From Lucinisca nassula (Eukaryota > Mollusca > Bivalvia > Lucinida > Lucinidae), in assembly GCA_963580285.1 (NCBI GenBank), contig OY757010.1, positions 220,739,234-220,803,233 on the forward strand: a DNA stretch of 64,000 nt, in the 5' to 3' direction. A model generated the notes under the pieces. That model saw nothing but the letters and a program-made list of their open reading frames with translations, was not told the DNA's origin and made no database searches. A program made the translations under genes and the position numbers. This document shows positions 1-9,699 of this stretch, in pieces. Each line of letters starts with the position of its first letter. The stretch's first letter is position 1.

Positions 1-636
1 CTTTGGGGATTTCACCCGTATCAAGAGACTGTTGAAACAAGTGTGCAAAAACTGGACCCAACTCATTTGCTAGTTCCTTCAGGACTCTAGGATGAAACTC
101 ATCAGGTCCTAAGGCCTTACTGGGGTTTAAGCCTTGAAGTAACTTGATCACTCCTGCAGCTGTCACAACAATATTATTCATGAATGGGGCCAATCTTCCA
201 GTCAATTGAACCTCCGTGAACTCAGTTTTATTAAACGCATCATTGAATTGACCAACAAGTTCCTCTGCCCATTCAGAGTCTGATTCAGCAACCCCGTTCC
301 CTCCTGTTTTATTAAGGGGCGGGATACCTTGCCTGTCTTTCTTCTGGCTATTGATATATCTGTAGAAGTCTCTGGGATATGCCTTTACATCACCTACCAA
401 GTTATTCACATACAAATTATGCTGATTTTTATATCAGTCTTGATTTCACGTCTCAAGTTTTCAAATTTTGTCCGGAGTTTACCGCTTCCCGTCTTTTTTG
501 CCTTTGCATGAATCTTATTCCTTCTGCGAATTTTCCTTCTTATCTCTGGAGTGATCCAGGGAATAGAAGATACCGACCTACTAGTTTTTGAGGGGATATG
601 ATTTTCGGCCGAAGTATGAATGAAAGAAGTTATCAA
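1..636 (-). pseudogene. LINE linker and start of reverse transcriptase
   Basis: The minus strand at 636-406 encodes a basic linker (PWITPEIRRKIRRRNKIHAK) typical of the segment between endonuclease and reverse transcriptase. Bases 200-1 translate to LQGLNPSKALGPDEFHPRVL and then KELANELGPVFAHLFQQSL, the conserved N-terminal reverse transcriptase segment. The catalytic FADD box is not reached before the window edge. Frame breaks lie between 400 and 200. Confidence 0.8.
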
Positions 637-1472
637 ATCAGAATTCTCCTGTACAGACCGATATCTGAATGACCATTAAAGTATTTCTCCTTTGCAAATC
701 TGAGTGCATCTTTCCTCATAGTTTCATAGTCACCTTTCTGATATGAGTACACCTTCCTCCGAGGTTTCTTTATTGGTGGGATGTGAATTTTTAAATATCC
801 GGAGACAACATCGTGGTCACTTAGTTTATCTGGGGAATGAATGTCTTCGAATTGTCCTGGCAAAGTCGTAAGGATCAGATCCAATGTGTTCTTATCACGA
901 GTTGGGAAGTTAACAATTTGTTCAAGGCCAGGATCGTTCATAATGTCAATTAATATTTGTCCTTCCGACTGACTCAGCATTGTGCCTTGTTTGCTGAGCC
1001 TCTCGGGCCAAGCAATGTCCCTGAAGTTGAGGTTACCTAGAAAATGTACAGCCGGGAGTTTTTTTACCTTATGCTGCGATTTAATGCATTCCAATTGGTC
1101 TCTAAACAACTGGAAGTTTTCGATCGTACCATTTGGTGGTCGATACCAACTTGCTACGAAGTGGGAAGTTTTATTTGCAAAAACCTTAACCCAGACCGAT
1201 TCGGTGTCATTTTCAAGTTACATGAAAGGCATGTGTGGGATGTCTCTATGAATGAGCAACATCACCCCACCGCCATGAGAGTTCCTATCTTTTCTGTACA
1301 CACAGTACTGACAAGTTTCAGGAAAAAGCTCAGAAGTAGTAATTGAACTGTCAATCTTTGTTTCCCGAATAGCAACAATATGAGGTTGAGATGTATCGAG
1401 GAAAGCTAAAAGTTCAAGAATTTTTCCTCTAATTCCATTTATGTTTATACTGCAAAGTTTCAAACCTTTCAC
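633..1472 (-). pseudogene. LINE AP-type endonuclease domain
   Basis: Two open pieces (1472-1218 and 1109-633) carry the domain. The N-terminal piece has SININGIRGK, IVAIRETKID and GGGVMLLI. The C-terminal piece has LGNLNFRDIAW, DLILTT and KLSDHDVVSG. The domain nicks the target to prime reverse transcription in the family. The usual GDFN motif reads GNLN here, which would remove a metal-binding aspartate, while the SDHD motif is kept. The pieces share a frame and are separated by a stop at about 1218. Confidence 0.85.
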
Positions 1473-1560
1473 AAAATTTGACTTAGTTTCATCAGCAGTC
1501 GAAGATTTGCCTCTCTTATCCTCTGACAGAGGTTCAAACCTGTTTGGCTTACTCAGTTCT

Positions 1561-1920
1561 ACATATTCGTCAAAGAAGGAGTCTGAAAAGTTACAGACCT
1601 CACATTTTGGACATATCTAGTGGCAGTTTGAATTTACCAAAGTGGCATATTCTGCATCTGAAATGAAGGAACATTCAGTGTGTATCCACATTTCACATTG
1701 ATCACACTGCACGGCTTTGTGGCCATTAAGGACAGCACCACTGCAAAGACCACAGTCAGCTTTGCATTCTTTTCAATACCAAGTTCCAGCTCTAGATTCA
1801 ATTTCTTACAATTGACTGTTATCCAAATCAGAACATGAGGAGTGAAAGCGCTTGTTACAGTCCTCACATTTTATCAATTTCTCGGAACCTTTGCAATATT
1901 TTTTGCACAGTCCGCAGCGA
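1561..1920 (-). pseudogene. Tandem PHD-like zinc fingers of the LINE
   Basis: In one minus-strand frame there are two cysteine clusters. The first contains RCGLCKKYC and KCEDCNKRFHSSC. The second contains CGLCSG, QCDQCEMWIHTEC and CPKCEVC, close to a Cys4-His-Cys3 PHD spacing. Stops (TAA, TGA, TAG) fall between and within the fingers. PHD fingers of this kind occur in LINE proteins and are thought to help nucleic acid or chromatin binding; that role is inferred here. The same frame runs on to the endonuclease start (GLKLCSININGIRGK). Confidence 0.7.
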
Positions 1921-2319
1921 AACCTTGGGCCGGGGTTAGTTTCAATGTCTCCGCCCAAGGTTAGAAGTAAAGCCAAGTTTGTACCGCGCGAAAGAGTGTT
2001 TGTAAATTCTTAATAAATAAAACATGTTTGTGGCCAATATTCAACAAATATAATCAAACACTAGTGTTATAATACTTATTCTTAATGATGATTGATTTAT
2101 TGTTCATAGTTGACTCATTTTTGCGGTTGTTTATCGTGGATAATTATCGCTTTCTACCCGACTGATTTTCAGCAACTCCAAATGGACACAGGAAGTGACG
2201 TAAGCAACCTCATCACTCGCGACATGAAAATTATCGGAAACGGACAGATTCAAGTCCGGGTATTGATGAGTCCGAACACTTACTTAAATATTTATATGTA
2301 ATATTGGTTGATGCCTCAT

Positions 2320-2860
2320 GCTCTGTATATAATCGGGCCTACCTTAGCCCAAATGTTGGTTTTCTTTTGCTGTAGCATTTCAATTATTTATGCCGCCTCC
2401 GCCCATCGGGGCTTGGAAAAATAGATTGGGCTACACGATGCTGTCACGCAGAGCTGATACCGACCGCACATTAGTACTGGTAATCCGCTTAGAAGGTCTA
2501 AGCCTGCCCAGGAAAACTGCTGCGAGTCGGCCCGTCCATGCTTATAAACCCTATTGGTTTCAGCAGGGGTTGAGATGTCATTTCATCTCAATGTCGGGTA
2601 AACAACCCACAAAATTGGAAGCAACGTCTCCAAAATGACTTAAATAGTGTTGGCGGGGACGTTAAACCTCAAATCAAACAATCAAACAGTTATTTATGCT
2701 GTCGACTACTTATCGTTGTTTAATTTCTGTATTTGTATAATGTTTATGTTCTCGGAGATGTTGCACTATTAAGCTAGAAATCCCTCATGCGGACTGAACA
2801 AACTATTTGTCTAAACCTCGAAAGAACCAAGGTCGAGAATTGTGGCCACGTAAATCGATT
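2320..2860 (+). repeat. R repeat, copy 1, split by an S1 SINE
   Basis: Left part 2330-2383 (TTGGTTTTCTTTTGCTGTAG) and right part 2700-2860 (GGAGATGTTGCACT, ATGCGGACTGAACAAA, GTGGCCACGTAAATCGATT) match the middle of R copies at 23768 and 62640. An S1 element sits between them. The right part stops where M-F begins. Confidence 0.7.
2394..2689 (+). mobile_element. S1 SINE-like element, reference plus-strand copy
   Basis: The element starts with a small GC hairpin (GCCCAT then GGGGCTTG) and ends in GGGGACGTTAAACCTCAAAT plus a CAAA-rich tail. A 10 bp target duplication, TTATTTATGC, lies at 2384-2393 and 2690-2699. No clear A or B box was found, so Pol III transcription is not shown. At least fifteen copies occur in the window on both strands; short open frames inside are chance. 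Confidence 0.85.
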
Positions 2861-3055
2861 TATCATATGACGTCGCGTCTGACCATGTAATAACGCCATG
2901 TAATAAATTCGATAATTCACTAGTGGATTAAATATGCAAATTAGTTAGATATGCCCCGTAACGTTACACGTATAGCGCAGCGTTTACCGATGGCAGAATA
3001 TTGACATTTTTGAAAAACAATCGTGAATAAAATTCGTTTTAAATGTCATATGACT
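2861..3055. mobile_element. M-F MITE, copy 1 (half element)
   Basis: Ends carry an inverted TATCATATGAC motif (2861 and about 3042-3053). The body contains TTCGATAATTCACTAGTGG and AATATTGACATTTTTGAAAA, shared with copies at 7546, 26098 and 44545. The long hairpin half seen in the other three copies is absent. Confidence 0.65.
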
Positions 3056-3234
3056 AAAGCTCAAACACTCACTCATCAGTATGTGTGATTCAATCCTGAA
3101 CACTATAAACTGTTCGCTTCTGAACGGTAAAGATAAAAAAAAAGATAAAGAAGCTTTATTTAACGTCGCTTATCCGAAACAAATAACATAAGCACTGTAA
3201 AGCTTTTATTGCGACAAACAAAGTATCCTGTAAC

Positions 3235-3413
3235 AAATACTTACCTGCCTTCATTTATCTTCCTAGGACTACCCCTGATAATGCGACCGTCAGCCAAGGG
3301 AGCGCCTAGTACCATTTTTCACGCCTTTGGTATGGCGCGGCCGGGGATCGAACCCGCGACCTCCCATTCCCGAAGCGGACGCTCTACCACTGAGCTATCG
3401 GGACCGGTATGCT
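3235..3413 (-). mobile_element. S4 tRNA-derived SINE
   Basis: The minus strand from 3413 begins with a tRNA-like head of about 73 nt: D-arm AGCTCAGTGGTAGAGC (A box), an anticodon-like loop TTCGGGA, and B box GGGTTCGATCC. The acceptor stem has at least two mismatches, so it is not called a working tRNA. The body (GGTACTAGGCGCTCCCTTGG, then GTAGTCCTAGG) is typical of invertebrate tRNA SINEs. Confidence 0.75.
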
Positions 3414-4335
3414 GTGCAACACGGTGTATGTTAGCTTCTTTGTTAAACTTTCCAACAGCAATATGTCTGTCAATTAACGTCATGCAATGACGCTGTCCCG
3501 TAATTTTGCTAGTTTTTGTTTGTTTTGGTTTCATCTGGATTCTGAAATGTGTCATTAAGACCTACAGACCGAGGTGAAATTACACACGTGCCAGAGTTGT
3601 ACTTTACCAGATCCATGCTGCGCGTGCGTTTCGATATTGGTCCGGATCGACTTTATCTATAAGTTAGATAATTTTAAACATGCTGTTTGTTTTAATTTTT
3701 AAACATGCTGTTTGTTTTACTATTTCGTTGACCATACACATAGATTGTGGGTGGTAGTTACACCGCGTCTCCGAGGCGGTTCAAACGAATATCCACGATC
3801 ATGTACCAGAAGTAACCGAAGCGGATGCTTCAAGGTTGTCAGTAACAGGGATACCACATATGGGAGATAATTCTTCTTTCCATGGCTCTCGATACACATA
3901 TAACATATTGGTATGAGAGTTTGACATTTTCGTTCTTCTTTCTGTTAAAATATAAATTAAGGATTTCTATAAGAACCACCTCAACATTCAGAGAAACTCA
4001 ACATTCAGAGAACGTAGTGTCGCTGATACCTGAACAAAACAATTCTCAAACATACATTGAATTCGATAGGGGATGACTTTTTCTAGAACACATTTAAAAC
4101 TAGTTCTAAATAAGCAATCATTAGTTCAGATTTCGATTGAACTGTTTGAATATTCACGAGCAGTTTAATGCAACTGTACATGTATTTTCGATAATAAGTG
4201 CATCTGTTTTACTTTAATTTGAATTATCAGTCCATAATATGTTCTAGAAAGGGTTATAAGCTTGAGATGCTGACGGGTAACCGCAATTTATGGTTGTTGA
4301 TAATGGGCATGCCATTGTAAACCTCTACTGTTCCT
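3414..4335. other. Unassigned AT-rich DNA
   Basis: No recognisable gene or element. There is a local direct repeat of a 13-base ACATGCTGTTTGT-type segment near 3678-3720. Confidence 0.5.
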
Positions 4336-4470
4336 TTGACGACAATCAGGAGGTCGCTGGTTCGATACCTTCTGGATATGCAGCATTGTTTCATGAATAT
4401 TGGAAAAAAATATTTTCTATGGACATTCTGTAGGTCCAAGAAGGGCAATTGTCTGTTTCAGGAAAATGTG
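4336..4470 (+). mobile_element. S3-type SINE fragment
   Basis: The B-box region GGTCGCTGGTTCGATACC and the downstream AAGAAGGGCA.TTGTC..TTTC block match the fuller copy at 60877-61161. The A box is not clear and the 3' tail is missing. Confidence 0.5.
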
Positions 4471-4779
4471 TGACGGAATTTCATATGAGAGGATACATTT
4501 GTTTCGGAATATATATTCCGTTTCACTTTGTCTGCAAAGCCCCGAAATATGATCAAATTCGTGCTTGAATCATGCGTATATCTTTTGAGTAAGTAATAAG
4601 GTGTTACGGAATGAGTGGAGACACAATATGGACTGTGGAATATATAATTGCGCAAATATACTTTAAAAAGAATGATTATGATAATTCAGTAGTTCTTACA
4701 ATCAGTTTGCAAAAAGTTTCCAATTATTAGGCAAAGAAGCCCTTTGAAACATTTTATATGCTCGGAGTAGTACCATCAA

Positions 4780-4905
4780 AGGTGACATTTTTAAGGGGAA
4801 TGGATACACCTTCAGATGAGGCAACTCCTGAAAAAGTATTTTTGTCTCCCATGTCAATTAGGGCCACGCAAAAATCTCTGTCACATGTTCGCATTCCCCT
4901 TCAGT
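4780..4905 (+). repeat. Unnamed dispersed repeat
   Basis: The stretch around AAAGTATTTTTGTCTCCCAT also occurs near 39889-40090 and 54595-54790. The 54.6 kb copy has an inverted repeat (AAAAGGGGTCAACTCTTAAA with its near complement at 54716-54737). No coding potential is supported. Confidence 0.55.
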
Positions 4906-5048
4906 ATGCTGTGCATTACCTTGTGACCAGTCATTTGAGTACTCCAGACTCGAGGAACCATCGACACGTTATAAAAGGATATGCACTACACTTGCACACC
5001 GTTAATGTAAAACAACTCCAAGGGATAGTGTCGTTAGGTAAACTGACC

Positions 5049-5290
5049 GGCTTCTGTCGCGGTTTATTTTTATGGTCTGTCTTTGAGTGTGTGTATCGCT
5101 TATATATTTTTGTTTTGGATAACCAGTTGGCCATTTTATGGGAAAGTAACTGTTCGTTTGGATTTCCGCTTTTGGTGTTGCCGCTGAGGTCTAGTTATTT
5201 TATGTTTGTGTTTCCTTCCCTTTGGGGTCTCTGATGGGGGCTGTGGGTTGACTGTATCGATTCCTGATCATTGCTTTCATTTCTATATTA
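5049..5290 (+). repeat. R repeat, 3' part
   Basis: Matches the 3' half of R from CGCGGTTTATTTTTATGG to TCGATTCCTGATCATTGC. Open frames over this segment recur in every R copy and are treated as non-coding. Confidence 0.75.
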
Positions 5291-6900
5291 CTGTCACACA
5301 GTGCATTTTGTTGTGCAGATTATATTTTCCAGCCTTTTAGACAGTTTCTGCAATAGTTCATATTCTGTGATAAAGCTGGTGGTCCATCTCTACACTATCT
5401 CCAATTCCTGTTTTATTCTATTCTACTGTGTTGCTGTTCCATTCGCTCATTATGGTTCTTCGAGTAGTTGCCTCTCGTGATTTTAAGATGGTTGAAAGAG
5501 TTAATTTGATTGGCTGATAACGGGGTTTCTTCACAAAACAAACTAATAACAGGTACGCTTATAGATTTGATACTTAATTGCGCCGCGAACGAAAAATAGG
5601 TAAAAGAAAGAAGAAAGTTAAGAAAGAAGAATCTAAATATTCCACAATGTCATAACCATTCAAAGGTTTCCTTTGGCATTTAAGAATATATTATAGTTCA
5701 GGTATATCGCAGATAATCCCTTATGTGAAGTAATTGCCATTTTATCCATAAATTTACCTCTGAAATTGCCACGATATTGACAACACTGGAAACCTTACCT
5801 GTGATAATCTTCTTTCGTAAAAATGCACTAGTTGTCTGATTCTTCCGGTCCTTGAATACCCATAAGAATAACCTGAATACATTTATTAGTATTTCTTGTA
5901 GTATGCTGCAGATTGCACAGATATTCAGAGTTTAAATCAAACCAATAGCACAAAGGTGGCAGCTATATTGCATGCATTGGTTATGTTCATATACTAATTA
6001 TCCCGTTACATACAGAGAGCCTGACAATAGGATTTTGCTCGAGTCCTGTCATTTAGACGCATAAGCGTAACTATGCCGTATTCGACATGGTCATCTGTGC
6101 TCATGTTTCATGTCAGTATGCATACTGTATGTTTACATGGAAACATGGCTGAATATTTTGGATTAAAGATGAATGCATAAAGTTGATCATCATCATGTGA
6201 TTATTTGCATCCGCCGGACTTGTCCGTTGACCAAATATTGACAAGCCTGTTGAGGCATTGTTATCTTATAGTTATTATTGTTGTTGTTTCCTTGTGGGAT
6301 ACACCTATTTTGGTTACCATACCAGTCATCCAAATAAATATGAAATCATCGGTGAATCGTCTCATCGATTTATCCCGCCTGAGCTAGATACAATTCTAAG
6401 CATTATATAAACTGTCATATACAGTGTATATAGAACCCGTGTGATATTACCATGGCCAAAATAGGGTTGACTGTGCCGTTTAACCAAAAAAAATCTATAA
6501 AATAAATGCATCAAAAATTACCAGGGTTATGATTGCACAGTCATGTTACCGTGATGTCAGTCTATCTATCTTGAACACAGACCCAGCTCTTTCGAGAGAA
6601 GAAACAGATATCCTGTATTTCAAATAACCGGAATGACATTAGACAATACATCGTATCATTGCATTAATCCCTATATGACACACAGAGTATTGATTTACCA
6701 TAAAGAAAATTTCTAGACCTCACCCTCGACAGTATATCTGGAAACTCGACGTCATCATGTAACGTCGTCTTTTATTGGCACTGAGCTACTTGGTTTTACG
6801 CAGCTCAAAACGCTTGACGCTTTGAGCAAACTAGTACAACCTTCAACAAAACAGGCGAATTAGTGCATTAGAATGGAAATAGGTGTATTGAAAATTGTCA
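5291..6900. other. Unassigned intergenic DNA
   Basis: About 1.6 kb with only short open frames, no tandem repeats and no MITE termini that I recognise. It is one of the longest stretches here without an evident repeat, so it could be older non-repetitive sequence. Confidence 0.5.
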
Positions 6901-6907
6901 TGAGGCA

Positions 6908-7088
6908 ACTCGTCGGTTTTACAGTCAATAATTTGCGACCGTCAAACCGCCGATTTACCTCCCAAAATGACAATAATGTCACATCGGGATGTAAATCGTC
7001 GGTATTACGATCGCAAATTCTGTTTTACGACTCCGCTGATGACGCAACGCCGTAAAACGAAATTTCTGACTGTAAAACCGCCGACTTA
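6908..7088. repeat. Foldback palindrome
   Basis: Outer arms TCGGTTTTACAGTCA (about 6911) and TGACTGTAAAACCG (about 7068) are inverted. Inner arms at 6932-6975 and 6976-7019 form an imperfect stem of roughly 43 bp starting ATTTGCGACCGTCAAACC. This looks like a palindromic MITE seen once in the window. Confidence 0.65.
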
Positions 7089-7261
7089 CGTCCCAAAACG
7101 ACTATTTTGAATACAGTATCCCCTAAGTATTTGAAGCTGAAATACCGATTGTTTGGAACCGAAGTTAAGTCGAGTTCGCGATTGGCCCGGTCGCCTTATG
7201 GATTGGAAACGCCAATATTGATTTCATACATAAATGATGGATTGTTGTTTCTGCTAACCAA

Positions 7262-7545
7262 AGTTTTCTCAGTTTTCTGAAATGCTGCACTGATGGGTTA
7301 GAAATCCCTCATGCGGACTGGTGATCCAAGGGCGAGGATTGTAGCCACGTAAAATCAATTTTAAACCTTCTACTGACCGTTCAACGTGGGTTCTTCTGTT
7401 GTGGTTTATTATTTTTGCATGTTTGTATTGCTTATATCTTTTGGTTTTTGGAAAATTGTTGTTTTGCCACTTTGTAGGAAAGTAAATGTCCTTTTTGTTT
7501 TGCACTTGTGACATATCAGTATAGTGAGTTTGTTTTATATGTCTG
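7262..7545 (+). repeat. R repeat, diverged copy
   Basis: Contains CTCATGCGGACTGG, GCGAGGATTGTAGCCACGTA and a diverged TTGCCACTTTGTAGGAAAGT. It ends where M-F copy 2 starts, the same junction as at 2860, so the two loci may share a duplicated R/M-F arrangement. Confidence 0.65.
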
Positions 7546-8230
7546 TTTATCATATGACGTCGCGTCTGAGAGTGCAATAACGCCATGTAATAAATTCGAT
7601 AATCCACTCGTGGATTAAATATGCAACTTACTTAGATACGCACCGTAACGTTAAATGTGCGACGTCCTTAACGACGTCGCGTTTACTAATGGCGGAATAT
7701 TGTCATTTTTAGAAAATAATCGTGAATAAAATTCGTTTTAAATGTCATATGATAAATAGAATCTTGCATTTGTGCTCATATATTATTGACTTTATTAAAC
7801 TAGTTGAGGAAAAGGCAAAAAATGCTCGGCATAGACTCGCATTTTATCCCTTTTCCTCAACTCATTTATTTGTTTGTTTGATTTGAGGTTTAACGTCCCA
7901 GTCAACACTGTAAAGATCATTTTGGAGACGTTGCTTCCAATTTAGTGGGACTTTTTCCCGACATTAAGATGAAATGGCATCTCAATCCCTGCCGCCCAAT
8001 GAAACCAATAGGGTTTATAAGCATGGATGGACCTACTCGCACCGCTTTGCCTGGGCAGGGTTAGATCCTCTAAGTGGGTTACCAGTACTCGTGTGCGGGT
8101 CGGTTTCAGCTCTGCGTGGAAGCATCATGCAGCCCATCTATTTCTTCAAGCCCCGATGGGCGGGGGCCGACTCTCAACTGGTTTAATAAATTAAATAATT
8201 CATGAGCACTCGTGAACGCTTCTCTATTTC
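7546..8230. mobile_element. M-F MITE, copy 2, split by S1
   Basis: TIR-like TTTATCATATGACG at 7548 and its inverse at 7743-7757 bound the first half. A second half follows, with hairpin arms AGTTGAGGAAAAGG (7802) and CCTTTTCCTCAACT (about 7849-7862). An S1 element interrupts the second half, which resumes at 8180 with TTTAATAAATTAAATAATTC. Confidence 0.7.
7863..8172 (-). mobile_element. S1 SINE-like element
   Basis: Complete minus-strand copy, from the CAAA-rich tail at the left to CCCCGATGGGCGGGGGC at the right. A 7 bp duplication, CTCAACT, lies at 7856-7862 and 8173-8179 inside the M-F hairpin, showing S1 inserted after M-F. Confidence 0.85.
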
Positions 8231-8397
8231 TTATTCTCTGGTGTATTGGATGGTTGGCACTGAGACGAAGAGTAACTAATAATGAGGGAAACCAAAAAGG
8301 AAAAAAATGTAAACGAATCACAAACAGTATAGCGACCCGTTCCCTCTTCCGTACAAGGGGTGTTAAAGCTGTAACAGGCACAAATAATGAAAAATAA

Positions 8398-8425
8398 ACA
8401 ATAATAATAATAATAATAATAATAT
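8398..8425. repeat. (AAT)n microsatellite
   Basis: A run of AAT triplets next to the M-K element. Confidence 0.85.
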
Positions 8426-8435
8426 TACACAAATA

Positions 8436-8782
8436 CAGTAGAACTTCGATGGCTCGAACACCGATGGCTCGTTTACCATGGATATGTCGAACCCATTCTT
8501 GAGCCCCTAGCGAAATCCTCTACATAAGAAATAGTGGGGGATAATTGTGGAGATTTTAGTCTTTTATCTTGCAAATGTATGCTGTGTGTACTCATTAGAA
8601 TCGCCTCGATGAGGCGATTCTAATTAGTACACACAGCATACATTTTCATTATAGAACGCCGAAAAGATGTCTAAAAGTATCTCGTTATGCCACCTGGACG
8701 TAGCCGTCAGTGGCTCGAACTACCCTTGTCTCGAACAGATTTTCGAGGTCCCAAAGGTGTTCGAGCCATTGAAGTTTGACTG
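8436..8782. mobile_element. M-K pogo/Tigger-like MITE
   Basis: Terminal inverted repeats CAGTAGAACTTCGATGGCTC and, read inversely from 8782, CAGTCAAACTTCAATGGCTC. TA flanks both ends (8434-8435, 8783-8784), as expected for Tc1/mariner/pogo insertion. The centre is occupied by a separate palindrome. No transposase remains. Confidence 0.75.
8577..8645. repeat. Palindrome inside M-K, M-A-like core
   Basis: Near-perfect palindrome around GAATCGCCTCGATGAGGCGA, a diverged version of the M-A/M-B core (GCCTC.ATGAGGC). A half copy (GTGTACTCATTGGAATCGCC) occurs at 8993-9013. Confidence 0.65.
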
Positions 8783-8784
8783 TA

Positions 8785-8870
8785 GCCACTTGGGCATCGA
8801 CAAAGAAAAGCTACAGTGCATAGTAAATTTAGGTCGATCTACAAAATATCGACCAAAAAGACCGCTTATT
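8785..8870. repeat. Short dispersed repeat, copy 1 of 3
   Basis: CACTTGGGCATCGACAAAGA followed by a TTAGGTCGATC block recurs at 11548-11640 and 33447-33540. The copies at 8.8 and 33.4 kb lie beside M-K- or M-A-type sequence. Nature unknown. Confidence 0.55.
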
Positions 8871-9321
8871 AATAAATAGTAGCAAAATTATATCGGAGAG
8901 CCTTAAGAGCGATAAAAATGTTCGGAATACGGGTAGTTCAGGCATAATTGGGATGGCATAATACTTTTGATCTAAAAAATAAAGAATTCTGTGTGTACTC
9001 ATTGGAATCGCCTCAGTGGTTCAAGGCATTCCCATGGAAGTATTAAAGTCTAAATATTTGTATTCTTCAGCGATTATGTGTTTATGTATGAAATGTAGTA
9101 TTCCAAGAAAGATACCAAATGTTTCTAGATTGGGAATTATCACCACTTCCCTAAAGTCCACCTCAGCTAAGTCTCTTATGTATAGAACCCGAGCACAAGT
9201 TATTGTAGTTAATTAAACGAACGTCTTTTAAACCGAATATTATAACTTGAATGTTTAAACGTCATGCAGAATGCCTTTAGAAAAGTTCACAGTACAAAAT
9301 CAAACATGAACTAGGTATCGA
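8871..9321. other. Unassigned DNA
   Basis: Only the M-A core half-copy near 9000 was recognised. Confidence 0.5.
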
Positions 9322-9397
9322 AAAGCACAAAGATAAATCAAAGCATTGACAGCACTGGTGGGTCGAATGGCTCTGGGTGTAGTTTGGAAAATGTTCC
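9322..9397. repeat. Detached edge of the 41 bp satellite
   Basis: Bases 9322-9345 repeat the 24 bp left flank of the main array (9676-9699). Bases 9346-9386 are one full 41 bp unit. Bases 9387-9397 resemble the right flank of the array at 11053-11063. So a one-unit version of the locus lies left of the M-A insertion. Confidence 0.85.
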
Positions 9398-9675
9398 CAT
9401 CACGTGAGCAAGTCCGTGAAATGAAGACCACCCCCCTAAACCCCACTTTATATAGAGAAAAGTGGGGTTTAGAGGGTATACATTATTTTTTTTTATTTCT
9501 GCTCCAAAACATAGATTATGGGTACTCGTTAAAACCGCCTCAATGAGGCGGTTCTAACGAGCACCCAAAATCTATGTTTTGAGCATTTATAAGAAAAAAA
9601 TCACGGATTTTGTTCAGAAAAGTAGCCATTTTGGAGATGTGAAAAATGCACTATGTCGCGCGGGTGAGTTATCAT
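9398..9675. mobile_element. M-A foldback MITE between satellite copies
   Basis: M-A architecture: CATCACGTGAGCAAGTCCGT end, an AAACCCCAC/GTGGGGTTT hairpin, the central palindrome (9518-9575, AACCGCCTCAATGAGGCGGT), then a second arm ending in a diverged GTGTTATCGTAATG-type terminus. Length is about 278 bp. It encodes nothing. Confidence 0.8.
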
Positions 9676-9699
9676 AAAGCACAAAGATAAATCAAAGCA

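Larger units (their letters stand above)
1..1960 (-). mobile_element. Non-LTR retrotransposon (LINE), decayed and cut by the window edge
   Basis: Reading from about 1960 down to 1, the minus strand encodes two Cys/His zinc fingers, an exonuclease-endonuclease-phosphatase type endonuclease, a basic linker and the start of a reverse transcriptase. This order fits jockey/CR1-like LINEs with a PHD-type finger before the endonuclease. The frame is broken by several stops and shifts, so this copy is dead. The rest of the reverse transcriptase lies before base 1. No 5' end or target duplication can be seen upstream of about 1960. Confidence 0.85.

Noticed and set aside
3061..3085. CTGATGAG on the minus strand near 3076
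   Set aside because: No GAAA at a suitable distance and no pairing stem I.
3341..3413. Functional tRNA-Pro gene
   Set aside because: The anticodon-like loop would read CGG, but the acceptor stem has mismatches and a SINE body follows.
7269..7607. Minus-strand 112-codon frame and similar hydrophobic frames at 28919, 21253, 27354 and 62898
   Set aside because: All lie in the R repeat and shift with copy differences; only the short ORF end before the R untranslated region is kept as coding.
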